DNA of 64,000 nt from Burkholderiaceae bacterium 26. Its GTDB lineage: Bacteria; Pseudomonadota; Gammaproteobacteria; Burkholderiales; Burkholderiaceae. The stretch spans positions 62,001-126,000 of the forward strand of contig JYOB01000012.1 of assembly GCA_000955795.1 (NCBI GenBank). The letters are read 5' to 3'. Positions 27,250 to 33,972 of the stretch are shown here, one piece after another. The notes beneath the pieces are model-generated. The model was given only the letters and a program-made list of their open reading frames with translations. It had not been told where the DNA came from and made no database searches. The position numbers and the translations under genes are program-made. Each line of letters opens with the position of its first letter. The stretch's first letter is position 1.

Positions 27250-28365
27250 TCAATGCGCGCTCAACGCACCGGTCAGGGGTGACAGCGGATTGCTGCCAGA
27301 GGTGCCGGCGGCGTTCGTGACGCCACCCAGCGCATTCGTGATCGGAGCGAGCGGGTTGCCGCTGCCGGCTGCGCCGCTCAGTGCGCTCGTTACCGGTGCC
27401 AGCGGATTGCTTCCGCCGCCGAGGCCGCCACCGAGCGCGCCCGTGATCGGCGCCAGCGGATTCGCCGAGCCGCCGCTACCGCCATTGACCAGGCCCCCGG
27501 TGCTGGCCACCGTGCCGCCGACGGCGCCGACCACACCGCCAACGTCTGCCGTGAGTGGGTTGCCGCCGGCCGCGCCGACTTGCGCCCCCGCGCTCTGCAG
27601 GCCGCCGCCAACCGTGTTGAGTGCACCGGCCAGCGGGCCACCGAGCATGGTCGTGCTGCCGACCGTCTGCGTGCCCTTCACCACCTGCGACGACAGCGGC
27701 ACGATCGCGTTGCTGGTCTGCTGCGTGATCTGCTGGACGGGGCCGCTCGACGTGCCAATCGTGACGAGCCCGCCAGCACCCTGCATCACCTGACCCAGCG
27801 CAGACACACCGCTGCCCACCGGCGACGTCACCGGATTCAACGGCGCCAGCGGGCTACCAGCGGCACCCAGATCCGAGACGGTCTGGCCCGCGTTGCCCAC
27901 CGTCACCCCGGCGGAGCGGATCACGTCACCCGAGCTCTGCACCGTGGTTCCGACCGGGTCGGGCGTCGAGCCGATCTTGCCGAGCCCGTTGTTGATGCCG
28001 CCGCCCAATGTTTGGACCGTATTGCCGGCGGACGTGACCGTCGCGCCAAGATCCTTCTGCGCCGCCGTGCCGCCGATGACGGGCACCGACGCCGTACCGA
28101 TCGTCGTGCCAAGGTCGCTGACGGTCTTGCCCGTCTGCGTGACGACGTTGCCGCCGCCACCGGCGACGTTGCCGACCGGCACAGCGCCTGGATCGTTGTT
28201 GGCCGACGATGAGGGTGTCGTATCACCGTTCGGGTTGCCGCCCGAAGCGCAACCGGCCAGCGTTAGCACGGCTACTGCAGCTGCTGCCAGCAGGGTGCGC
28301 GACGCCGAAGCGGCGGACAACGAAGCGGAAGAAGAAGTGTGGAGCGGGTTCTGAATTTTCATCAT
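27250..28365 (-). CDS. Collagen-like, Gly-rich lipoprotein (long paralogue)
   Basis: 371-residue cell-envelope lipoprotein: signal with lipobox LAGC (Cys39), then an extended sequence dominated by Gly, Ala, Ser, Thr, Val and Asn. It resembles Ralstonia proteins annotated as collagen-like triple-helix-repeat, though true Gly-X-Y runs are short. The C-terminal ~110 residues carry an NPLAPIT/SALxGG unit beginning at residues 302, 320, 337 and 359 (spacing 17-22). Residues 208-256 match residues 91-140 of the neighbouring shorter lipoprotein (GPVxQ...AIVPLxS...). Good ribosome site AAGGAGACTCACC before the ATG. Function unknown; likely surface or matrix structure. Confidence 0.8.
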   Translation of the reverse strand: MMKIQNPLHTSSSASLSAASASRTLLAAAAVAVLTLAGCASGGNPNGDTTPSSSANNDPGAVPVGNVAGGGGNVVTQTGKTVSDLGTTIGTASVPVIGGTAAQKDLGATVTSAGNTVQTLGGGINNGLGKIGSTPDPVGTTVQSSGDVIRSAGVTVGNAGQTVSDLGAAGSPLAPLNPVTSPVGSGVSALGQVMQGAGGLVTIGTSSGPVQQITQQTSNAIVPLSSQVVKGTQTVGSTTMLGGPLAGALNTVGGGLQSAGAQVGAAGGNPLTADVGGVVGAVGGTVASTGGLVNGGSGGSANPLAPITGALGGGLGGGSNPLAPVTSALSGAAGSGNPLAPITNALGGVTNAAGTSGSNPLSPLTGALSAH

Positions 28366-28497
28366 GGTGAGTCTCCTTGTAAGCGCGGCCCGTACCGCGT
28401 GTCACCGCCGGGTCAGAAGAACGCGCATCTGGCGTCCAGCGGGTAGCATCCGCCTGCGTTTGCTGTCGAATGCAAAGAAAGTTCTACAGAGCAGTGG

Positions 28498-29277
28498 CTA
28501 GTGATGCACGCCGGATGTCACACCCGACAGCACACCGCCAACCAACCCGCCCACCGTTGTGCCGACGCTGCCCAATCCGCCGGTACCACCACCGCCGACT
28601 ACGCCAACGGAACCAAGCGCACCGACACCAGGCAGCCCCGCCGTCAGCGAACCGACTGCCGTCGTGACCGGCGCCAGCGCACCACCGAGCGCACCGGTCA
28701 GCGCACTACCCGGCGCACCACCCGCGGCAGACGGCGCCGCCGGCGAGACCATCGTCGACAACCCGGTGGTGATCGAACCGAGCGCACCGACCGTGCTGCC
28801 CAACGTCGACACCAGCGCATCACCCTTGCCGGCCGTCGTGATCGTGCTGCCCGCGCCGCCAAGCGCGCCGCCCAGCGTCGCCAGCACGTTGCTCACCGGC
28901 GCACCAAGGCCCGTCGCCGCGCCCAGCGTTTGTGTGGTCGAAGTCAGCGTGCTGGTGAGCGGCACGATGGCGGTGATGGTGGTGGTCGTCACCTGCTCGA
29001 CAGGGCCGGTCAGCGTCGCGATGGGCGTGCCGCCGGTCGAGCCGGTGCCACCCGTTGCATTGCTGCCGTTGTCGTTCGACCACGTGGGCGAGCTCGATGC
29101 CGCGATCGCCGGCTTGGATTGCGAATCGCTGCCGCCGCCAAGCGACGTACCCATGTCGCCGCTGCCCGAATTCGCGCAGCCCGCCAGCATGGCGAGCGAT
29201 GCCGTCGCCAGCACGCACTGCAGGAACACTCCGCGCTTCGGCGGATTCGATTTCGACAAGAACGCTTGATCGCGCAT
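28498..29277 (-). CDS. Collagen-like, Gly-rich lipoprotein (short paralogue)
   Basis: 259-residue lipoprotein with lipobox LAGC (Cys34), an Asn/Ser/Gly-rich spacer, and a Gly/Val/Thr-rich body ending in a run of GGxG and VGG units. Residues 91-140 (GPVEQVTTTTITAIVPLTS... GAALG-like end) align with residues 208-256 of the downstream neighbour, so the pair looks like an old tandem duplication that diverged outside this core. The 132-bp gap to the next gene suggests possible separate promoters. Function unknown; envelope-located by its lipobox. Confidence 0.78.
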   Translation of the reverse strand: MRDQAFLSKSNPPKRGVFLQCVLATASLAMLAGCANSGSGDMGTSLGGGSDSQSKPAIAASSSPTWSNDNGSNATGGTGSTGGTPIATLTGPVEQVTTTTITAIVPLTSTLTSTTQTLGAATGLGAPVSNVLATLGGALGGAGSTITTAGKGDALVSTLGSTVGALGSITTGLSTMVSPAAPSAAGGAPGSALTGALGGALAPVTTAVGSLTAGLPGVGALGSVGVVGGGGTGGLGSVGTTVGGLVGGVLSGVTSGVHH

Positions 29278-29798
29278 CTTGTGCCTCCACTACTCAGAAC
29301 AGAACGCTTGTGTTGGACCCCTTCTGTCTTGCGCTCTTTGCTCGTCGGGTTTGTCGTCGCCAGGCTGTGGGGTTGGCGACGACCTCCCTGTCTTGTCACG
29401 GGCCACGCGCAGGTCCGTGCCACACCGCGCGATCGATGCCGTGCTCATGTGGTGGGCGGATCGTGAAGTGAAACCGAATGGCATGACAATCAGCGTCAAC
29501 CTGACACCCAGATATGCGGTTGCAGCAATTCATGAACTTGATTCCGAATAAAACGACACTGGAAGCCGATCTTTGGGCAGAAAAGCCGCAGCAAAAATGG
29601 CCGATGGATCGCCGTAGAACAATCCTTCTATCGTCGTAAAACAGCCTCGTTTCAAACGCGGTTGCGTGAAGTTTTCAGCGGTTGCTGAGCAGGGTTTTCC
29701 CGCGATTGGCGATCCGTTTCGCACGGCGCATGTCGCGATCGCACGGTCGTGCTCACCCGCAGTTCGGCATCGTCACGCCCGGGGGGGCGGTGTCGCAT
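29278..29798. other. Upstream region of the collagen-like pair, no gene recognised
   Basis: About 520 bp without a credible gene. It must contain the minus-strand promoter of the short lipoprotein gene. Local composition is visibly lower in GC than neighbouring genes around 29520-29700. No repeats, tRNA or terminator were picked out. Confidence 0.5.
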
Positions 29799-30021
29799 GC
29801 ATCGACACCAACATCGCGCGCGTCGATGCGATTCGCGCGCGCATGCATCGATGCGTCGACTCTCTCGCTAACACGTCGCGCATCGGATGCGCGGCACGCG
29901 ACTTGCGGTACCTGCATGCACGCTGTTGACCATCGCAATCGCATCGACTTCGCGCGGTGCGCATCGACGGTGTTCGAGATGCGTGTCAGCAGCGTCATCG
30001 ACACGTTCAACATGTCGATGC
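29799..30021. repeat. Cluster of GCATCGA/TCGATGC heptamers in non-coding DNA
   Basis: Within 223 bp the heptamer GCATCGA or its complement occurs at 29799, 29823, 29845, 29848 (together the palindrome GCATCGATGC, 29845-29854), 29941, 29961 and 30015; near-matches (GCATCGG, TCATCGA) lie between. An additional copy lies at 29433. Random expectation for a given heptamer on both strands in this length is far below one. Spacing is irregular. The tract also contains alternating purine/pyrimidine runs such as 29834-29848. No gene is supported on either strand. Confidence 0.75.
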
Positions 30022-30409
30022 GCATGTGTCGAGCGCATTGATTGCGTGCGTATCGACGTGTTGAGCGCGAAAAATTCGCGCGCGTTGTCGCATCTACGCA
30101 TCGTTTTTTTCGACACGCATCGCGCTGCTCGCACGTCGGTGCGCACGACGATACTGAATGCGCGCGAGGCGCGTGCGTGTGTTCACGATGCACACGCGCG
30201 CAACATCACGTGTTGCTGTAAACCGGCATGACCACTGGGTTTGCGGGACGCGCGTGTCAACGTGGAGCAACGCCGTAACGTGATGTCACGACGCAAGAAA
30301 ATGCGCATTCGTGAGATCGATCTGCGTGCATGCGCGATTCGAATCGCAGCGACGCACAGACGCAGCGCAATCCTTCACCAAAACTCACCGCGCTTTTTGC
30401 ATAAATCTC

Positions 30410-30438
30410 TTAACATCACCGCGCAAACGAATTATGAT
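30410..30438 (+). promoter_or_regulatory. Sigma-70-type promoter candidate upstream of the histone-like gene
   Basis: TTAACA (30410-30415), a 17-bp spacer and TATGAT (30433-30438). It is the best plus-strand match I found in this 1.7-kb gap. Transcription from it would begin about 575 nt before the histone-like ATG at 31018, giving either a long leader or a transcript that also covers the unassigned frame at 30545-30988. Confidence 0.5.
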
Positions 30439-30544
30439 TCGCCTTGACAAGACGTTGACTTCGATGCAAGGAAGCTTCGCGCGATCAACGACGATGAAGT
30501 TCCAAGCGGCAAGTGAAAGGTAGTCGAGGAGCGTAACCACTTTG

Positions 30545-30988
30545 ATGCACGCCACGCCGACAAGGCTGTTCGAACTCGGTGCCGTCTCTGCGATCCCCCC
30601 GTCGGGATGGGCGTACTACCCCCAAAAGAAAACGCGCGCTCTCCAGTTTCTCGCTGTCTGTAAAGTCACGCTGCACGCCGCTTTGCGGTCCACGCAGCGA
30701 TTCGCGCAAGATCAGATTTCGACCGGTGTGGCCACGATGCCCCGGTCCTCTCAATTGATGAAGACTCGCCGGATGCAATCTGTCTGGCCGACTGCGGTTA
30801 CGCCTGAGTGCGCAACCGAGGCGTGTAACTTGCTGCGTGTTTCCGCCGCGCAAGTCGCAGATCTTCCTACCGAATTCATTAGCGTGCGACTGCCGTTGGG
30901 TGGTGCGCCGATGAATCGCTCGCTCGGTTGGTCTGGCGGTGCCAATGCATCGTGGGATCGGGCCGGTCGGGTTGCTCAATCTCGATAG
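30545..30988 (+). CDS. Unassigned 147-residue frame in the histone-gene leader (doubtful)
   Basis: Open frame from ATG 30545 preceded at 13 nt by GAGGAG, ending 29 bp before the histone-like ATG. The translation is unlike its neighbours in composition and shows no recognisable domain, signal peptide or repeat; the second half ([27 protein letters not shown]) looks more protein-like than the first. It may instead be part of a long untranslated leader. I do not assign a function and regard it as only possibly coding. Confidence 0.25.
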   Translation: MHATPTRLFELGAVSAIPPSGWAYYPQKKTRALQFLAVCKVTLHAALRSTQRFAQDQISTGVATMPRSSQLMKTRRMQSVWPTAVTPECATEACNLLRVSAAQVADLPTEFISVRLPLGGAPMNRSLGWSGGANASWDRAGRVAQSR

Positions 30989-31017
30989 TTCGATACCCAA
31001 TCTTGAAGGAGTTTCCC

Positions 31018-31593
31018 ATGGCAACTGCTGCTAAGAAGAAACCGGCCGCCAAGGCCCCGGCCAAGAAGGCCGCTGTGAAGAAGGCTCCGGCCGCTAAGAA
31101 GGCTGCTGCAAAGAAGGCTGCTCCGGCCGCTAAGAAGGCTCCGGCCAAGAAGGTCGCAGCTAAGAAAGTTGCAGCCAAGAAGGCACCTGCCAAGAAGGCC
31201 GCAGTGAAGAAGGTTGCAGCCAAGAAGGCTCCGGCCAAGAAAGCTGCAGTGAAGAAGGTTGCAGCCAAGAAGGCCCCGGCCAAGAAAGCCGCAGTGAAGA
31301 AGGTTGCAGCCAAGAAGGCCCCGGCCAAGAAAGCTGCAGTGAAGAAGGTTGCAGCCAAGAAGGCTCCGGCTGCGAAGAAGGCTGCTGCTAAGCCTGCTGC
31401 GAAGAAGGCTGCCGCGAAGAAGGCCCCGGCTGCTAAGAAGGCTGCTGCCAAGCCTGCCGCGAAGAAGGCCCCCGCGAAGAAGGCTGTCGCCAAGCCTGCT
31501 GCTGCTCCGGCCGCTGCACCTGCTGCACCCGCTGCCAAGACCGCGCTGAACCCGGCTGCGGCATGGCCGTTCCCGACCGGCAACCGTCCGTAA
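31018..31593 (+). CDS. Histone H1-like Lys/Ala-rich DNA-binding protein
   Basis: 191-residue nucleoid-associated protein made almost entirely of Lys, Ala, Pro and Val, like eukaryotic H1 tails, HctB and AlgP-type proteins; expected to bind and compact DNA. It begins [17 protein letters not shown] after an excellent ribosome site (GAAGGAG, 5 nt). The middle repeats the 15-residue unit [15 protein letters not shown] about four and a half times; the tail ends [12 protein letters not shown], a short non-basic tip. An in-frame extension back to 30928 is unrelated in composition and rejected. Monocistronic, with a structured 3' region and terminator. Confidence 0.92.
   Translation: MATAAKKKPAAKAPAKKAAVKKAPAAKKAAAKKAAPAAKKAPAKKVAAKKVAAKKAPAKKAAVKKVAAKKAPAKKAAVKKVAAKKAPAKKAAVKKVAAKKAPAKKAAVKKVAAKKAPAAKKAAAKPAAKKAAAKKAPAAKKAAAKPAAKKAPAKKAVAKPAAAPAAAPAAPAAKTALNPAAAWPFPTGNRP
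31159..31383 (+). repeat. 45-bp coding tandem repeat inside the histone-like gene
   Basis: Near-identical 45-bp units with GTG (Val) starts at 31204, 31249, 31294 and 31339, plus a related unit from 31159 whose first codon differs. Differences are mostly silent third positions (CCG GCC AAG AAA/AAG). Such arrays are prone to unit gain and loss, so protein length may vary between strains. Confidence 0.9.
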
Positions 31594-31629
31594 GTCATTC
31601 TTACGACGGTAATCCTCCGGGACCACAGC

Positions 31630-31695
31630 GGCGCGCAAGTCGCGCCCACCTGATCGGATACTGCGTATCCGGTCCGCAAGACCTCAGCGTCTTGC
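31630..31695 (+). ncRNA. Structured 3' region of the histone-like transcript, possible 3'UTR-derived sRNA
   Basis: Three perfect or nearly perfect hairpins follow one another between the stop codon and the terminator: GGCGCG/CGCGCC (31630-31635 with 31641-31646), a 10-pair stem with one G-U (31652-31661 with 31665-31674, loop TGC), and GCAAGAC/GTCTTGC (31676-31682 with 31689-31695). The terminator hairpin comes 3 nt later. This is far more structure than an ordinary 3'UTR needs. Whether it is processed into a stable RNA or protects the mRNA is inference. Confidence 0.45.
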
Positions 31696-31698
31696 ACC

Positions 31699-31733
31699 GC
31701 CCGCCGATCGGCTCACGCCCCGGCGGGCTTTTT
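31699..31733 (+). terminator. Rho-independent terminator of the histone-like gene
   Basis: Perfect 8-bp stem GCCCGCCG (31699-31706) with CGGCGGGC (31721-31728), 14-nt loop, then TTTTT. Confidence 0.88.
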
Positions 31734-31770
31734 CTTGCCCGAGCGTCGCGCATACGTTTCTCGCGGGCAT

Positions 31771-31803
31771 AAAAAAACCGCACCGGCGCAATGCCGATGC
31801 GGT
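31771..31803 (-). terminator. Rho-independent terminator of the SlyB-like gene
   Basis: Arms 31777-31787 and 31793-31803 (ACCGCACCGGC with GCCGATGCGGT, one mismatch), loop GCAAT. On the minus strand the stem is followed by seven T. It lies 43 bp past the SlyB-like stop. Confidence 0.9.
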
Positions 31804-31845
31804 GTTTTCAATCAACCCCTCGGCCTATCGGCCGAGCGTCGTCGA

Positions 31846-32313
31846 TCAGTGCGTTACGCGTGTCACGCCACCCGATGAGAGCAGACGCACGCGCTCTCCA
31901 GGGCGGAAGGCCTCGTCTGCGTCCTGCGTGATCGCGCGGTACTCGCCGTTGTCGAGCTTGACCGTGATTTCCAGGCCCGGACGCTTGTTCATCTGACCCT
32001 CGAGCGCGCTGCCTGCAACGCCACCGAGAATCGCACCGAGCACACCCGCCGCCACCGAGCCGTTGCCGCGCCCGATGGCTGCTGCCGAACCGATGCCGCC
32101 GATCGCGCCGCCGGCAATGGTGCCAACGCCGGTCTGTTCACGGTCGATCACGACATTGCGCACGGAATCCACCGTACCGAAGCGCACGGTCTGCTCGCGC
32201 TGCGCTTGCACCGAGGTGTAAGCGCTGTTGGAGTTGGTGCCCATGGCGCAGCCTTGCAGGCCAAGGGCGGCGACCAGCAGAGTCGCGGCGCCGATGCGAT
32301 AGATGGGTTTCAT
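31846..32313 (-). CDS. SlyB-like glycine-zipper outer-membrane lipoprotein
   Basis: 155-residue lipoprotein of the glycine-zipper 2TM (SlyB/PcpA-like) type. Lipobox LQGC with Cys22; after a linker, residues 63-110 form the glycine-zipper segment (GTIAGGAIGGIGSAAAIG and GVLGAILGGVAGSALEG), followed by a small beta domain (about 110-155). These proteins sit in the outer membrane and contribute to envelope integrity. Its start is 9 bp after the PfkB-type kinase stop on the same strand, so the two are cotranscribed although functionally unrelated. Confidence 0.88.
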   Translation of the reverse strand: MKPIYRIGAATLLVAALGLQGCAMGTNSNSAYTSVQAQREQTVRFGTVDSVRNVVIDREQTGVGTIAGGAIGGIGSAAAIGRGNGSVAAGVLGAILGGVAGSALEGQMNKRPGLEITVKLDNGEYRAITQDADEAFRPGERVRLLSSGGVTRVTH

Positions 32314-32322
32314 ATTGATTCC

Positions 32323-33258
32323 TTATTGATACCGGTACCCGAAAGCAGATTCAAAGCGCCGGGCAATCTCGTCGACGGGCAGGCCGTGATTCTGCGGGCC
32401 TTGGCAAGCGATCTTGAGTGAGCCCATCAGGCTGGCGAGGCGACCGGTGGTGTCCCAGTCCATGCCGTTCTCGATGCCGTAAAGCAGGCCGCCGCGGAAC
32501 GCGTCGCCGCAACCGGTCGGGTCGACCACGCGTTCGGCCGGCACGACCGGAATAGTGTACTGCTTGCCGCCGGCGTAAATCTCCGCCCCTTCTTCCCCGC
32601 GCGTGACGATGTAAGCCTCGACGCGCTGCGCAAGTTCTGCCGCACTGTAGCCTGTGCGTGACAGCATGACCTGCGCTTCGTAGTCATTGACCACCACGTA
32701 GCTGGCGAGTTCAACGAAGTGGCGCAGGTCCGCGCCGTCAAACAGCGGCATTGCCTGGCCCAGGTCAAAGATGAACGGCACGCCGGATTCGGCAAATTGC
32801 GTCGCGTGGTGCAGCATGCCTTCGCGGCTGTCGGGGCCAACGAGGCCGAGCCTGGCCGGCAGCGCATTCTTGACCGAATTGATGCTCGAATGGCTCATCG
32901 CGCCTGGGTGAAACGCGGTGATCTGGTTGTTGTCGCGGTCGGTCGTGATCATCGCTTGCGCGGTGAACGTGTCCGGAACCTCCGTGACATGCGTTGTCGA
33001 GATACCGAGCTTTTTCAGGTAGTCCAGGTAAGGACCTGCATCCTGGCCCACGGTGCCCATGATGATGGGCTCGCCGCCGAGCAGTTTCAGCGTGAAGGCG
33101 ATGTTGCCTGCGCAGCCACCGAACTCCCGGCGCATGGTCGGCACCAGAAAGGAAACGTTCAGGATGTGGATCTTGTCGGGCAGGATGTGTTCGCGGAAGT
33201 GTCCGTCGAACGTCATGATGGTGTCGTAGGCAACCGAGCCGCAGATCACGCTGGCCAT
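32323..33258 (-). CDS. PfkB-family carbohydrate/nucleoside kinase (adenosine-kinase-like)
   Basis: Predicted cytosolic ribokinase-fold kinase, 311 residues from ATG 33258 (MASVICGSVAYDTIMTF); an in-frame ATG at 33282 adds eight residues without family similarity. The PfkB signature 2 is clear: VVDPTGCGDAFRGGLLYG with the catalytic Asp (DAF). Signature 1 appears as FGGCAGNIAFTLKLLGG near residue 47. This group is often labelled adenosine kinase or ribokinase-like; the substrate is not certain from sequence alone. Followed at 9 bp by the SlyB-like lipoprotein gene; tpx lies 92 bp upstream. Confidence 0.88.
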   Translation of the reverse strand: MASVICGSVAYDTIMTFDGHFREHILPDKIHILNVSFLVPTMRREFGGCAGNIAFTLKLLGGEPIIMGTVGQDAGPYLDYLKKLGISTTHVTEVPDTFTAQAMITTDRDNNQITAFHPGAMSHSSINSVKNALPARLGLVGPDSREGMLHHATQFAESGVPFIFDLGQAMPLFDGADLRHFVELASYVVVNDYEAQVMLSRTGYSAAELAQRVEAYIVTRGEEGAEIYAGGKQYTIPVVPAERVVDPTGCGDAFRGGLLYGIENGMDWDTTGRLASLMGSLKIACQGPQNHGLPVDEIARRFESAFGYRYQ

Positions 33259-33278
33259 ATTGAAGCACTCCAGATATG

Positions 33279-33333
33279 ACACGGCCGCCCAGTGGACGGC
33301 CGTGTGATGAACGAGAGACCGAAAGCCGGTCTC
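33279..33333 (-). terminator. Two hairpins downstream of tpx
   Basis: A 7-pair stem GAGACCG/CGGTCTC (33315-33321 with 33327-33333) and a 9-pair stem ACACGGCCG/CGGCCGTGT (33279-33287 with 33297-33305) follow the tpx stop on the minus strand. Neither has a U-tract, so termination efficiency is doubtful; they may instead protect the tpx 3' end. Confidence 0.4.
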
Positions 33334-33350
33334 GATGCAATCAGTTCAGC

Positions 33351-33851
33351 TTACTTCAGCGCAGCCAGGGCAGCGTCGTAGTTCGGCTCGTCCTTGATTT
33401 CGGGCACGAGTTGCGAGTACAGGACGTTGTCGTTGGCGTCGAGCACAACCACGGCACGCGCGGTCACGCCAGCCAGCGGGCCCGACGTGATGTCGACGCC
33501 GTAGGCTTGCTTGAAACCCTTGTCGCGGAAGGTCGACAGCGGCTTCACATTCGCGATGCCTTCGGTGGTGCAGAAGCGGCCGGCCGCGAACGGCAGGTCA
33601 GCAGAGATGGAGAGCACGACGGTGTTATCCAGCTTGGCAGCGGCTTCGTTGAACTTGCGCGTCGAGGTGGCGCACACCGGGGTGTCCAGGCTCGGCACGA
33701 TGTTCAGAACCTTGCGCTTGCCGGCGAAGTCAGCGAGCGAGACGTCTTTCAGGTCTGCGCCGACCAGCGTGAATGCCGGGGCCTTCGAGCCTGCGGTCGG
33801 GAATTGGCCGCCGACTTCGATCGGGTTGCCGCCAAGGGTCACGTTTGCCAT
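33351..33851 (-). CDS. tpx: Thiol peroxidase Tpx, atypical 2-Cys peroxiredoxin
   Basis: Reduces hydrogen and alkyl hydroperoxides using thioredoxin. 166 residues, the usual Tpx length. Peroxidatic Cys60 lies in [15 protein letters not shown] and resolving Cys94 in GRFCTTEGI, the spacing expected for an atypical 2-Cys enzyme. Ribosome site GGAAGGAGTAACACC precedes the ATG. A long inverted repeat separates it from the DUF3426 gene upstream; downstream hairpins separate it from the kinase gene. Confidence 0.96.
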   Translation of the reverse strand: MANVTLGGNPIEVGGQFPTAGSKAPAFTLVGADLKDVSLADFAGKRKVLNIVPSLDTPVCATSTRKFNEAAAKLDNTVVLSISADLPFAAGRFCTTEGIANVKPLSTFRDKGFKQAYGVDITSGPLAGVTARAVVVLDANDNVLYSQLVPEIKDEPNYDAALAALK

Positions 33852-33886
33852 GGTGTTACTCCTTCCTTTGATACGTGTTGGGGAAA

Positions 33887-33953
33887 AGCCGCTAACAGGA
33901 CCCTCCTGGCATCTGCGTCGGCACGCTTGGCCGGCAGGGTCTTGTTAGCGGCT
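33887..33953 (-). terminator. Long inverted repeat between the DUF3426 gene and tpx
   Basis: Arms 33887-33904 (AGCCGCTAACAGGACCCT) and 33936-33953 (AGGGTCTTGTTAGCGGCT) pair over 18 bp with one mismatch around a 31-nt loop. On the minus strand the stem ends GCGGCTTTTCCCC. It may be the terminator of the DUF3426 gene or a tpx leader structure. Confidence 0.5.
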
Positions 33954-33972
33954 CTAAGCCAGGGGTGAAGAT

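Noticed and set aside
29753-30193. Minus-strand 146-codon frame over the GCATCGA cluster
   Set aside because: Its quasi-repeats come from the heptamer itself; no ribosome site or domain supports coding.
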